Source: Tritrichomonas musculus | Lineage: Eukaryota > Parabasalia > Tritrichomonadida > Tritrichomonadidae | Assembly (NCBI GenBank): GCA_039105265.1 | Contig: JAPFFF010000051.1 | Location: 1-64,000 of the forward strand | DNA length: 64,000 bases | Direction of reading: 5' to 3' | Made by a program: the position numbers and the translations under genes | Shown: one piece after another, positions 25,301 to 39,805 of the stretch | How the letters are laid out: each line of letters opens with the position of its first letter | Numbering within the stretch: the first letter of the stretch is position 1 | The notes under the pieces: model-generated | The model's database searches: none | What the model saw: only the letters and a program-made list of their open reading frames with translations | Told to the model about the DNA's origin: nothing

Positions 25301-28300
25301 ATGATGATGACAGAGAAGAAGAAGAAGATGATGACAGAGAAGAAGAAGAAGATGATGATGATGATGACAGAGAAGAAGAAGATGATGATGACAGAGAAGA
25401 AGATGATGATTATGACAGAGAAGAAGATAATGATGACAGAGAAGAAGATGATGATGACAGAGAAGAAGAAGAAGATGATGATGATGATGACAGAGAAGAA
25501 GAAGAAGAAGAAGATGATGATGACAGAAAAGAAGATGATGATGATGACAGAGAAGATGATGATGATGACAGAGAAGAAGAAGAAGATGAAGATGATGATG
25601 ATGATGATGACAGAAAAGAAGATGATGATGATGACAGAAAAGAAGATGATGATGATGACAGAGAAGAAGAAGAAGAAGATGATGATGACAGAGAAGAAGA
25701 AGAAGAAGATGATGATGATGACAGAGAAGAAGAAGAAGAAGATGATGATGATGACAGAGAAGAAGAAGAAGATGATGATGATGATGACAGAAAAGAAGAT
25801 GATGATGATGACAGAGAAGAAGATGATGATGACAGAGAAGAAGAATATGATGATGACAGAGAAGAAGATGATGATGACAGAGAAGAAGATGATGATGACA
25901 GAAAAGAAGATGATGATGACAGAAAAGAAGATGATGATGATGACAGAGAAGAAGAAGAAGAAGAAGATGATGATGATGATGATGACAGAAAAGAAGATGA
26001 TGATGATGACAGAGAAGAAGATGATGATGACAGAGAAGAAGAATATGATGATGACAGAGAAGAAGATGATGATGACAGAAAAGAAGAAGATGATGACAGA
26101 AAAGAAGATGATGATGATGACAGAGAAGAAGATGATGATGACAGAAAAGAAGATGATGATGATGACAGAGAAGAAGATGATGATGACAGAGAAGAAGATG
26201 ATGATGACAGAGAAGAAGAAGATGATGATGACAGAGAAGAAGAAGAAGAAGATGATGATGATGACAGAGAAGAAGAAGATGATGATAATGATGACAGAGA
26301 AGAAGAAGATGATGATGATAATGATGACAGAGAAGAAGAAGAAGAAGATGATGATGATGACAGAGAAGAAGAAGAAGAAGATGATGATGACAGAAAAGAA
26401 GAAGAAAATGATGATGATGACAGAGAAGAAGAAGATGATGATGATGACAGAGAAGAAGAAGATGATGATGACAGAGAAGAAGAATATGATGATGACAGAG
26501 AAGAAGATGATGATGACAGAAAAGAAGAAGATGATAACAGAGAAGAAGAAGAAGAAGATGATGATGATGACTGAGAAGAAGTTGAAGATGATGATGATGA
26601 TGACAGAGAAGAAGATGATGATGACAGAAAAGAAGAAGATGATGAAAGAAAAGAAGATGATGATGATGACAGAGAAGAAGATGATGATGACAGAAAAGAA
26701 GATGATGATGACAGAGAAGAAGATGATGATGACAGAGAAGAAGATGATGATGACAGAGAAGAAGATGATGATGATGACAGAGAAGAAGAAGAAGATGATG
26801 ATGATGATGACAGAGAAGAAGAAGATGATGATAATGATGACAGAGAAGAAGAAGATGATGATGATAATGATGACAGAGAAGAAGAAGAAGAAGATGATGA
26901 TGATGACAGAGAAGAAGAAGAAGAAGATGATGATAACAGAAAAGAAGAAGAAAATGATGATGATGACAGAGAAGAAGAAGATGATGATGATGACAGAGAA
27001 GAAGAAGATGATGATGACAGAGAAGAAGATGATGATGATGACAGAGAAGAAGATGATGATGACAGAAAAGAATAAGATGATGACAGAGAAGAAGAAGATG
27101 ATGATGATGATGATGACGGAGAAGAAGAAGATGATGATGATGACAGAGAAGAAGAAGAAGATGATGATGATGACAGAGAAGAAGATGATGATGACAGAGA
27201 ATAAGATGATGATGACAGAGAAGAAGATGATGATGACAGAAAAGAAGATGATGATGATGACAGAGAAGAAGATGATGATGACAGAGAAGAAGATGATGAT
27301 GACAGAGAAGAAGATGATGATGATGACAGAGAAGAAGAAGAAGAAGATGATGATGATGATAGAAAAGAAGAAGATTATGACAGAAAAGAAGAAGATGATG
27401 ATGATAGAGAAGAAGATGATGATGACAGAAAAGAAGATGATGATGACAGAGAAGAAGATGATGATGACAGAGAAGAAGATGATGATGACAGAGAAGAAGA
27501 AGAAGATGATGATGACAGAAAAGAAGAAGATTATGACAGAAAAGAAGAAGATGATGATGACAGAAAAGAAGATGATGATGATGACAGAGAAGAAGATGAT
27601 GATGATGACAGAGAAGAAGAAGAAGATGATGATGATGATGACAGAGAAGAAGAAAAAGAAGATGATGATGATGACAGAAAAAAGATGATGATGATGACAG
27701 AGAAGAAGAAGATGATGATGACAGAGAAGAAGAAGAAGATGATGATGATGATGACAGAGAAGAAGATGATGATGATGACAGAGAAGAAGAAGATGATGAT
27801 GACAGAGAAGAAGATGATGATTATGACAGAGAAGAAGATGATGATGATGACAGAGAAGAAGAAGAAGATGATGATGATGATGACAGAGAAGAAGAAGAAG
27901 ATGATGATGATGATGACAGAAAAAAGATGATGATGATGACAGAGAAGAAGATAATGATGATGACAGAAAAGAAGATGATGATGACAGAGAAGAAGATGAT
28001 GATGATGACAGAGAAGAAGATGATGATGACAGAGAAGAAGATGATGATGATGACAGAGAAGAAGATGATGATGATGACAGAGAAGAAGAAGAAGATGATG
28101 ATGATGATGACAGAAAAGAAGAAGATGATGATGACAGAGAAGAAGATGATGATGATGACAGAGAAGAAGAAGAAGATGATGATGATGATGACAGAAAAGA
28201 AGAAGATGATGATGACAGAGAAGAAGAAGATGATGATGACAGAGAAGAAGATGATGATGATGACAGAAAAGAAGATGATGATGACAGAGAAGAAGATGAT

Positions 28301-28353
28301 GATGACAGAGAAGAAGATGATGATGATGACAGAGAAGAAGAAGATGATGATGA
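22345..28353. repeat. 6.0-kb higher-order unit, copy B
   Basis: Tandem copy of 16,330-22,344, continuing the same marker order: lost-G junctions near 22,790, 22,914, 23,175 and 23,395; dyad at 22,979; GTTG at 23,870 and 24,812; CTGAG at 26,571; CGG at 27,117. Differences from copy A are few: a 6-bp length difference around the GTTG pair, isolated base changes, and equal-length GAA/GAT swaps. Near 25,590 one internal GAA has become GAT, giving the rare interleaved order GAA-GAT-GAA-GAT. The similarity indicates recent unequal exchange, though no rate can be given. Confidence 0.9.
27117..27118. other. CpG site 3 of 3 seen in the window
   Basis: Same GACGGAG variant in 6-kb copy B, at +6,009 bp from the second. 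Confidence 0.8.
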
Positions 28354-30609
28354 TGATGATGACAGAAAAGAAGAAGATGATGTTGATGACAGAAAAGAAG
28401 ATGATGATGACAGAAAAGAAGATGATGATGACAGAGAAGAAGATGATGATGATGACAGAGAAGAAGATGATGATGACAGAAAAGAAGAAGATGATGACAG
28501 AGAAGAAGATGATGATGACAGAGAAGAAGATGATGATGACAGAGAAGAAGAAGATGATGATGACAGAGAAGAAGATGATGATGACAGAGAAGAAGATGAT
28601 GATGACAGAAAAGAAGAAGATGATGACAGAGAAGAAGATGATGATGATGACAGAGAAGAAGAAGAAGAAGATGATGATGATGACAGAAAAGAAGATGATG
28701 ATGACAGAAAAGAAGATGATGATGACAGAGAAGAAGATGATGATGATGACAGAAAAGAAGATGATGATGACAGAGAAGAAGATGATGATGACAGAGAAGA
28801 AGATGATGATGATGACAGAGAAGAAGAAGATGATGATGATGATGATGACAGAAAAGAAGAAGATGATGTTGATGACAGAAAAGAAGATGATGATGACAGA
28901 AAAGAAGATGATGATGACAGAGAAGAAGATGATGATGATGACAGAGAAGAAGATGATGATGACAGAAAAGAAGAAGATGATGACAGAGAAGAAGATGATG
29001 ATGACAGAGAAGAAGATGATGATGACAGAGAAGAAGAAGATGATGATGACAGAGAAGAAGATGATGATGACAGAGAAGAAGATGATGATGACAGAAAAGA
29101 AGAAGATGATGATGACAGAGAAGAAGATGATGATGACAGAGAAGAAGATGATGATGACAGAAAAGAAGATGATGATGACAGAAAAGAAGAAGATGATGAT
29201 GACAGAGAAGAAGATGATGATGACAGAGAAGAAGATGATGATGACAGAAAAGAAGATGATGATGACAGAGAAGAAGAAGATGATGACAGAGAAAAAGAAG
29301 AAGAAGATGATGATGATGACAGAGAAGAAGAAGAAGATGATGATGATGATGACAGAAAAGAAGAAGATGATGACAGAAAAGAAGATGATGATGATGACAG
29401 AGAAGAAGATGATGATGACAGAGAAGAAGATGATGATGACAGAGAAGAAGAAGATGATGATGACAGAGAAGAAGATGATGATGACAGAGAAGAAGATGAT
29501 GATGACAGAAAAGAAGAAGATGATGATGACAGAGAAGAAGATGATGATGACAGAGAAGAAGATGATGATGACAGAAAAGAAGATGATGATGACAGAAAAG
29601 AAGAAGATGATGATGACAGAGAAGAAGATGATGATGACAGAGAAGAAGATGATGATGACAGAAAAGAAGATGATGATGACAGAGAAGAAGAAGATGATGA
29701 TGACAGAGAAGAAGAAGATGATGACAGAAAAGAAGAAGATGATGACAGAGAAGAAGAAGAAGAAGATGATGATGATGACAGAGAAGAAGAAGAAGATGAT
29801 GATGATGATGACAGAAAAGAAGAAGATGATGACAGAAAAGAAGATGATGATGATGACAGAGAAGAAGATGATGATGACAGAAAAGAAGATGATGATGATG
29901 ACAGAAAAGAAGATGATGATGACAGAGAAGAAGAAAAAAATGATGACAGAGAAGAAGAAGATGATGATGACAGAGAAGAAGATGATGATAATGACAGAGA
30001 AGAAGAAGAAGAAGATGATGATGACAGAGAAGAAGAAGATGATGATGACAGAGAAGAAGAAGAAGAAGATGATGATGATGACAGAAAAGAAGAAGATGAT
30101 GACAGAAAAGAAGATGATGATGATGACAGAAAAGAAGATGATGATGACAGAGAAGAAGATGATGATGATGACAGAGAAGAAGAAGATGATGACAGAAAAG
30201 AAGATGATGATGACAGAGAAGAAGATGATGATGATGACAGAGAAGAAGAAGAAGAAGATGATGATGACAGAAAAGAAGAAGATGATGACAGAAAAGAAGA
30301 TGATGATGATGACAGAGAAGAAGATGATGATGACAGAGAAGAAGATGATGATGACAGAGAAGAAGATGATGATGACAGAAAAGAAGAAGATGATGACAGA
30401 GAAGAAGAAGAAGAAGATGATGATGATGACAGAGAAGAAGAAGAAGAAGAAGATGATGATGACAGAGAAGAAGAAGAAGATGATGATGATGATGACAGAA
30501 AAGAAGATGATGATGATGACAGAGAAGAAGATGATGATGATGACAGAGAAGAAGATGATGATGATGACAGAAAAGAAGATGATGATGACAGAAAAGAAGA
30601 AGATGATGA
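28354..30609. repeat. Continuation of the left-domain block
   Basis: The region 28.67-30.6 kb matches 8.36-10.3 kb at an offset of 20,307 bp. GTTG variants at 28,383 and 28,869 are 486 bp apart and mark a short internal tandem repeat. A run of seven A residues near 29,935, where the sister block keeps GAAGAAG, is a local pair of G-to-A changes. No gene or other non-repeat sequence is seen. Confidence 0.83.
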
Positions 30610-31341
30610 CAGAGAAGAAGAAGAAGATGATGATGATGATGACAGAGAAGAAGAAGAAGAAGATGATGATGATGACAGAGAAGAAGAAGAAGAAGATGAT
30701 GATGATGACAGAGAAGAAGATGATGATGATGACAGAAAAGAAGATGATGATGACAGAGAAGAAGATGATGATGATGACAGAGAAGAAGATGATGATGACA
30801 GAGAAGAAGATGATGATGACAGAAAAGAAGAAGATGATGACAGAGAAGAAGAAGAAGATGATGATGATGATGACAGAGAAGAAGAAGAAGAAGATGATGA
30901 TGATGACAGAAAAGAAGAAGATTATGACAGAAAAGAAGATGATGATGATGACAGAGAAGAAGATGATGATGATGACAGAAAAGAAGATGATGATGACAGA
31001 GAAGAAGATGATGATGACAGAAAAGAAGAAGATGATGACAGAGAAAAAGAAGAAGATGATGATGATGATGACAGAGAAGAAGAAGAAGAAGATGATGATG
31101 ATGACAGAGAAGAAGAAGAAGAAGATGATGATGATGACAGAAAAGAAGATGATGATGATGACAGAGAAGAAGATGATGATGATGACAGAGAAGAAGATGA
31201 TGATGATGACAGAAAAGAAGATGATGATGACAGAGAAGAAGATGATGATGATGACAGAGAAGAAGATGATGATGACAGAGAAGAAGATGATGATGACAGA
31301 AAAGAAGATGATGATGACAGAGAAGAAGAAGATGATGATGA

Positions 31342-32391
31342 CAGATAATAAGATTATGATGACAGAAAAGAAGAAGAAGATGATGATGACAGAGAAGAAG
31401 AAGAAGAAGATGATGATGATGACAGAGAAGAAGATGATGATGACAGAGAAGAAGATGATGATGATGACAGATAATAAGATTATGATGACAGAAAAGAAGA
31501 AGATGATGATGATGACAGAAAAGAAGATGATGATGACAGAAAAGAAGATGATGATGATGATGATGACAGAGAAGAAGAAGAAGATGATGATGATGATGAC
31601 AGAGAAGAAGGAGAAGAAGATGATGATGATGACAGAGAAAAAGAAGAAGATGATGACAGAGAAGAAGAAGATGATGATGACAGAGAAGAAGATGATGATG
31701 ATGACAGAAAAGAAGATGATGATGACAGAGAAGAAGATGATGATGACAGAGAAGAAGATGATGATGACAGAAAAGAAGAAGAAGATGATGATGACAGAGA
31801 AGAAGAATAAAAAGAAGATGATGATGACAGAGAAGAAGAAGAAGAAGATGATGATGATGATAGAAAAGAAGAAGATTATGACAGAGAAGAAGAAGATGAT
31901 GATGACAGAGAAGAAGATGATGATGATGACAGAAAAGAAGATGATGATGACAGAGAAGAAGAAGATGATGATGACAGAGAAGAAGATGATGATGACAGAG
32001 AAGAAGATGATGATGACAGAAAAGAAGATGATGATGACAGAGAAGAAGAAGATGATGATGACAGATAATAAGATTATGATGACAGAAAAGAAGAAGATGA
32101 TGATGATGATGATGACAGAGAAGAAGAAGAAGAAGATGATGATGATGACAGAAAAGAAGATGATGATGATGACAGAGAAGAAGAAGATGATGATGACAGA
32201 GAAGAAGAAGATGATGATGACAGAGAAGAAGAAGATGATGATGACAGATAATAAGATTATGATGATGACAGAGAAGAAGAAGAAGATGATGATGATGACA
32301 GAGAAGAAGAAGATGATGATGACAGAGAAGAAGATGATGATGACAGAGAAGAAGAAGATGATGATGACAGATAATAAGATTATGATGACAG
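31342..32391. other. Cluster of five AT-rich dyads
   Basis: Five copies of CAGATAATAAGATTATGATG start near 31,342, 31,468, 32,062, 32,245 and 32,368. The core ATAAT-AAG-ATTAT is a perfect 5-bp inverted repeat around a 3-bp spacer, and contains one TAAT and one ATTA. It is the only recurrent inverted symmetry I notice in an otherwise strongly strand-asymmetric array. A binding-site role is inference only. Confidence 0.75.
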
Positions 32392-33974
32392 AAAAGAAGA
32401 AGATGATGATGATGACAGAAAAGAAGATGATGATGACAGAAAAGAAGATGATGATGATGATGATGACAGAGAAGAAGAAGAAGATGATGATGATGATGAC
32501 AGAGAAGAAGGAGAAGAAGATGATGATGATGACAGAGAAAAAGAAGAAGATGATGACAGAGAAGAAGAAGATGATGATGACAGAGAAGAAGATGATGATG
32601 ATGACAGAAAAGAAGATGATGATGACAGAGAAGAAGATGATGATGACAGAGAAGAAGATGATGATGACAGAAAAGAAGAAGATGATGACAGAGAAGAAGA
32701 AGAAGAAGATGATGATGATGAAAGAGAAGAAGAAGAAGAAGATGATGATGATGACAGAAAAGAAAAAGATTATGACAGAGAAGAAGAAGATGATGATGAC
32801 AGAGAAGAAGATGATGATGATGACAGAAAAGAAGATGATGATGACATAGAAGAAGATGATGATGACAGAAAAGAAGAAGATGATGACAGAGAAAAAGAAG
32901 AAGAAGATGATGATGATGACAGAGAAGAAGAAGAAGATGATGATGATGATGACAGAGAAGAAGAAGAAGAAGATGATGATGATGACAGAAAAGAAGATGA
33001 TGATGATGACAGAGAAGAAGATGATGATGATGACAGAGAAGAAGATGATGATGATGACAGAGAAGAAGATGATGATGACAGAAAAGAAGATGATGATGAC
33101 AGAGAAGAAGAAGAGAGATGATGATGATGATGACAGAAAAGAAGATGATGATGATGACAGAGAAGAAGAAGATGATGACAGAGAAAAAGAAGAAGATGAT
33201 GATGATGACAGAGAAGAAGAAGAAGATGATGATGATGATGACAGAGAAGAAGAAGAAGAAGATGATGATGATGACAGAAAAGAAGATGATGATGATGACA
33301 GAGAAGAAGATGATGATGATGACAGAGAAGAAGATGATGATGATGACAGAGAAGAAGATGATGATGACAGAAAAGAAGATGATGATGACAGAGAAGAAGA
33401 AGAGAGATGATGATGATGATGACAGAAAAGAAGATGATGATGATGACAGAGAAGAAGAAGATGATGACAGAGAAAAAGAAGAAGATGATGATGATGATGA
33501 CAGAGAAGAAGAAGAAGATGATGATGATGATGACAGAGAAGAAGAAGATGATGATGATGATGATGACAGAAAAGAAGATGATGATGATGACAGAGAAGAA
33601 GAAGATGATGATGACAGAGAAGAAGATGATGATGATGACAGAGAAGAAGATGATGATGACAGAAAAGAAGATGATGATGACAGAGAAGAAGATGATGATG
33701 ACAGAAAAGAAGATGATGATGACAGAAAAGAAGATGATGATGACAGAGAAGAAGAAGATGATGATGACAGAGAAGAAGATGATGATGACAGAGAAGAAGA
33801 TGATGATGACAGAAAAGAAGATGATGATGACAGAGAAGAAGAAGATGATGATGACAGAGAAGAAGAAGATGATGACAGAAAAGAAGATGATGATGACAGA
33901 GAAGAAGATGATGATGATGACAGAGAAGAATATGATGATGACAGAGAAGAAGAAGAAGATGATGATGATGATGA

Positions 33975-35123
33975 CAGAAAAAAGATGATGATGATGACAG
34001 AGAAGAAGATGATGATGATGACAGAGAAGAAGATGATGATGATGACAGAAAAGAAGATGATGATGACAGAGAAGAAGAAGATGATGATGATGATGATGAC
34101 AGAAAAAAGATGATGATGATGACAGAGAAGAAGATGATGATGATGACAGAGAAGAAGAAGATGATGATGACAGAAAAGAAGATGATGATGACAGAGAAGA
34201 AGAAGATGATGATGACAGATAATAAGATTATGATGACAGAAAAGAAGAAGATGATGATGATGACAGAGAAGAAGAAGAAGAAGAAGATGATGATGACAGA
34301 AAAAAGATGATGATGATGACAGAAAAGAAGATGATGATGATGACAGAGAAGAAGAAGATGATGATGACAGAGAAGAAGATGATGATGATGACAGAGAAGA
34401 AGATGATGATGACAGAAAAGAAGATGATGATGACAGAGAAGAAGATGATGATGACAGAGAAGAAGATGATGATGACAGAAAAGAAGATGATGATGACAGA
34501 AAAGAAGAAGATGATGACAGAAAAGAAGATGATGATGACAGAGAAGAAGAAGATGATGATGACAGAGAAGAAGAAGATGATGACAGAGAAGAAGATGATG
34601 ATGACAGAGAAGAAGATGATGATGATGACAGAGAAGAATATGATGATGACAGAGAAGAAGAAGAAGATGATGATGATGATGACAGAAAAAAGATGATGAT
34701 GATGACAGAGAAGAAGATGATGATGATGACAGAGAAGAAGATGATGATGATGACAGAAAAGAAGATGATGATGATGACAGAGAAGAAGATGATGATGATG
34801 ACAGAGAAGAAGAAGAAGATGATGATGATGATGACAGAGAAGAAGAAAAAGAAGATGATGATGATGACAGAAAAAAGATGATGATGATGACAGAGAAGAA
34901 GATGATGATGATGACAGAGAAGAAGAAGATGATGATGATGATGATGACAGAGAAGAAGATGATGATGATGACAGAGAAGAAGAAGATGATGATGACAGAG
35001 AAGAAGATGATGATTATGACAGAGAAGAAGATGATGATGATGACAGAGAAGAAGAAGATGATGATGATGATGATGACAGAGAAGAAGAAGAAGAAGATGA
35101 TGATGATGACAGAAAAAAGATGA
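33975..35123. repeat. Lost-G hexad module within 12-kb copy 1
   Basis: Six CAGAAAAAAGATG junctions near 33,976, 34,102, 34,299, 34,685, 34,870 and 35,112, with spacings of about 126, 197, 386, 185 and 242 bp. The same spacing pattern recurs at 11.50-12.65, 14.83-15.97, 38.68-39.80, 45.86-47.10 and 50.67-51.82 kb, sometimes altered by small insertions. The dyad sits at 34,217, between the second and third junctions, in every hexad. Confidence 0.85.
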
Positions 35124-37014
35124 TGATGATGACAGAGAAGAAGATAATGATGATGACAGAAAAGAAGATGATGATGACAGAGAAGAAGAAGATGATGATG
35201 ACAGAGAAGAAGAAGATGATGACAGAAAAGAAGAAGATGATGACAGAGAAGAAGATGATGATGATGACAGAGAAGAAGATGATGATGATGACAGAGAAGA
35301 AGATGATGATGACAGAAAAGAAGATGATGATGACAGAGAAGAAGAAGAGAGATGATGATGATGATGACAGAAAAGAAGATGATGATGATGACAGAGAAGA
35401 AGAAGATGATGACAGAGAAAAAGAAGAAGAAGATGATGATGATGACAGAGAAGAAGAAGAAGATGATGATGATGATGACAGAGAAGAAGAAGAAGAAGAA
35501 GATGATGATGACAGAGAAGAAGAAGAAGATGATGATGATGATGACAGAAAAGAAGATGATGATGATGACAGAGAAGAAGATGATGATGATGACAGAGAAG
35601 AAGATGATGATGATGACAGAAAAGAAGATGATGATGACAGAAAAGAAGAAGATGATGACAGAGAAGAAGAAGAAGATGATGATGATGATGACAGAGAAGA
35701 AGAAGAAGAAGATGATGATGATGACAGAGAAGAAGAAGAAGATGATGATGATGATGACAGAGAAGAAGATGATGATGATGACAGAAAAGAAGATGATGAT
35801 GACAGAGAAGAAGATGATGATGATGACAGAGAAGAAGATGATGATGACAGAGAAGAAGATGATGATGACAGAAAAGAAGAAGATGATGACAGAGAAGAAG
35901 AAGAAGATGATGATGATGATGACAGAGAAGAAGAAGAAGATGATGATGATGATGACAGAAAAGAAGAAGATTATGACAGAAAAGAAGATGATGATGATGA
36001 CAGAGAAGAAGATGATGATGATGACAGAAAAGAAGATGATGATGACAGAGAAGAAGATGATGATGACAGAAAAGAAGAAGATGATGACAGAGAAAAAGAA
36101 GAAGAAGATGATGATGATGACAGAGAAGAAGAAGAAGAAGATGATGATGATGACAGAGAAGAAGAAGAAGAAGATGATGATGATGACAGAAAAGAAGATG
36201 ATGATGATGACAGAGAAGAAGATGATGATGATGACAGAGAAGAAGATGATGATGATGACAGAAAAGAAGATGATGATGACAGAGAAGAAGATGATGATGA
36301 TGACAGAGAAGAAGATGATGATGACAGAGAAGAAGATGATGATGACAGAAAAGAAGATGATGATGACAGAGAAGAAGAAGATGATGATGACAGATAATAA
36401 GATTATGATGACAGAAAAGAAGAAGAAGATGATGATGACAGAGAAGAAGAAGAAGAAGATGATGATGATGACAGAGAAGAAGATGATGATGACAGAGAAG
36501 AAGATGATGATGATGACAGATAATAAGATTATGATGACAGAAAAGAAGAAGATGATGATGATGACAGAAAAGAAGATGATGATGACAGAAAAGAAGATGA
36601 TGATGATGATGATGACAGAGAAGAAGAAGAAGATGATGATGATGATGACAGAGAAGAAGGAGAAGAAGATGATGATGATGACAGAGAAAAAGAAGAAGAT
36701 GATGACAGAGAAGAAGAAGATGATGATGACAGAGAAGAAGATGATGATGATGACAGAAAAGAAGATGATGATGACAGAGAAGAAGATGATGATGACAGAG
36801 AAGAAGATGATGATGACAGAAAAGAAGAAGATGATGATGATGACAGAGAAGAAGAATAAAAAGAAGATGATGATGACAGAGAAGAAGAAGAAGAAGATGA
36901 TGATGATGATAGAAAAGAAGAAGATTATGACAGAGAAGAAGAAGATGATGATGACAGAGAAGAAGATGATGATGATGACAGAAAAGAAGATGATGATGAC
37001 AGAGAAGAAGAAGA

Positions 37015-37060
37015 TGATGATGAAGAAGATGAGATGACAGAGAAGATGATGATGACAGAG
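37015..37060. other. Unique local rearrangement in 12-kb copy 1
   Basis: The order GATGAAGAAGATGAGATGAC breaks the GAA-then-GAT rule and lacks a normal hinge. The matching stretch of copy 2 (about 49.0 kb) is regular. The spacing between flanking markers differs by 11 bp, not a multiple of three. It could be a scrambled repair event or a consensus error. Confidence 0.7.
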
Positions 37061-38680
37061 AAGAAGATGATGATGACAGAAAAGAAGATGATGATGACAG
37101 AGAAGAAGAAGATGATGATGACAGATAATAAGATTATGATGACAGAAAAAAGAAGAAGATGATGATGATGACAGAGAAGAAGATGATGATGATGACAGAG
37201 AAGAAGATGATGATGATGACAGAGAAGAAGAAGATGATGATGACAGAGAAGAAGAAGATGATGATGACAGAGAAGAAGATGATGATGATGACAGAGAAGA
37301 AGAAGATGATGATGACAGAGAAGAAGATGATGATGATGACAGAGAAGAAGAAGATGATGATGACAGATAATAAGATTATGATGACAGAAAAGAAGAAGAT
37401 GATGATGATGACAGAAAAGAAGATGATGATGACAGAAAAGAAGATGATGATGATGATGATGACAGAGAAGAAGAAGAAGATGATGATGATGATGACAGAG
37501 AAGAAGGAGAAGAAGATGATGATGATGACAGAGAAAAAGAAGAAGATGATGACAGAGAAGAAGAAGATGATGATGACAGAGAAGAAGATGATGATGATGA
37601 CAGAAAAGAAGATGATGATGACAGAGAAGAAGATGATGATGACAGAGAAGAAGATGATGATGACAGAAAAGAAGAAGATGATGACAGAGAAGAAGAAGAA
37701 GAAGATGATGATGATGAAAGAGAAGAAGAAGAAGAAGATGATGATGATGACAGAAAAGAAAAAGATTATGACAGAGAAGAAGAAGATGATGATGACAGAG
37801 AAGAAGATGATGATGATGACAGAAAAGAAGATGATGATGACATAGAAGAAGATGATGATGACAGAAAAGAAGAAGATGATGACAGAGAAAAAGAAGAAGA
37901 AGATGATGATGATGACAGAGAAGAAGAAGAAGATGATGATGATGATGACAGAGAAGAAGAAGAAGAAGATGATGATGATGACAGAAAAGAAGATGATGAT
38001 GATGACAGAGAAGAAGATGATGATGATGACAGAGAAGAAGATGATGATGATGACAGAGAAGAAGATGATGATGACAGAAAAGAAGATGATGATGACAGAG
38101 AAGAAGAAGAGAGATGATGATGATGATGACAGAAAAGAAGATGATGATGATGACAGAGAAGAAGAAGATGATGACAGAGAAAAGAAGAAGAAGATGATGA
38201 TGATGACAGAGAAGAAGAAGAAGATGATGATGATGATGACAGAGAAGAAGAAGATGATGATGATGATGATGACAGAAAAGAAGATGATGATGATGACAGA
38301 GAAGAAGAAGATGATGATGACAGAGAAGAAGATGATGATGATGACAGAGAAGAAGATGATGATGACAGAAAAGAAGATGATGATGACAGAGAAGAAGATG
38401 ATGATGACAGAGAAGAAGATGATGATGACAGAAAAGAAGATGATGATGACAGAGAAGAAGAAGATGATGATGACAGAGAAGAAGATGATGATGACAGAGA
38501 AGAAGATGATGATGACAGAAAAGAAGATGATGATGACAGAGAAGAAGAAGATGATGATGACAGAGAAGAAGAAGATGATGACAGAAAAGAAGATGATGAT
38601 GACAGAGAAGAAGATGATGATGATGACAGAGAAGAATATGATGATGACAGAGAAGAAGAAGAAGATGATGATGATGATGA

Positions 38681-39805
38681 CAGAAAAAAGATGATGATGA
38701 TGACAGAGAAGAAGATGATGATGATGACAGAGAAGAAGATGATGATGATGACAGAAAAGAAGATGATGATGACAGAGAAGAAGAAGAAGATGATGATGAT
38801 GATGACAGAAAAAAGATGATGATGATGACAGAGAAGAAGATGATGATGATGACAGAGAAGAAGAAGATGATGATGACAGAAAAGAAGATGATGATGACAG
38901 AGAAGAAGAAGATGATGATGACAGATAATAAGATTATGATGACAGAAAAGAAGAAGATGATGATGATGACAGAGAAGAAGAAGAAGAAGAAGATGATGAT
39001 GACAGAAAAAAGATGATGATGATGACAGAAAAGAAGATGATGATGATGACAGAGAAGAAGATGATGATGATGACAGAGAAGAAGATGATGATGACAGAAA
39101 AGAAGATGATGATGACAGAGAAGATGATGATGATGACAGAGAAGAAGATGATGATGACAGAAAAGAAGATGATGATGACAGAGAAGAAGAAGATGATGAC
39201 AGAAAAGAAGATGATGATGACAGAGAAGAAGAAGATGATGATGACAGAGAAGAAGAAGATGATGACAGAGAAGAAGATGATGATGACAGAGAAGAAGATG
39301 ATGATGATGACAGAGAAGAATATGATGATGACAGAGAAGAAGAAGAAGATGATGATGATGATGACAGAAAAAAGATGATGATGATGACAGAGAAGAAGAT
39401 GATGATGATGACAGAGAAGAAGATGATGATGATGACAGAAAAGAAGATGATGATGATGACAGAGAAGAAGATGATGATGATGACAGAGAAGAAGAAGAAG
39501 ATGATGATGATGATGACAGAGAAGAAGAAAAAGAAGATGATGATGATGACAGAAAAAAGATGATGATGATGACAGAGAAGAAGATGATGATGATGACAGA
39601 GAAGAAGAAGATGATGATGATGATGATGACAGAGAAGAAGATGATGATGATGACAGAGAAGAAGAAGATGATGATGACAGAGAAGAAGATGATGATTATG
39701 ACAGAGAAGAAGATGATGATGATGACAGAGAAGAAGAAGATGATGATGATGATGATGACAGAGAAGAAGAAGAAGAAGATGATGATGATGACAGAAAAAA
39801 GATGA
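38681..39805. repeat. Second lost-G hexad module within 12-kb copy 1
   Basis: Junctions near 38,684, 38,810, 39,004, 39,367, 39,552 and 39,793, with the dyad at 38,921. It is 24 bp shorter than its relatives between the third and fourth junctions, and there one monomer has a single AAG after the hinge (near 39,117). The same single-AAG monomer appears in the matching copy near 51,132. Confidence 0.83.
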
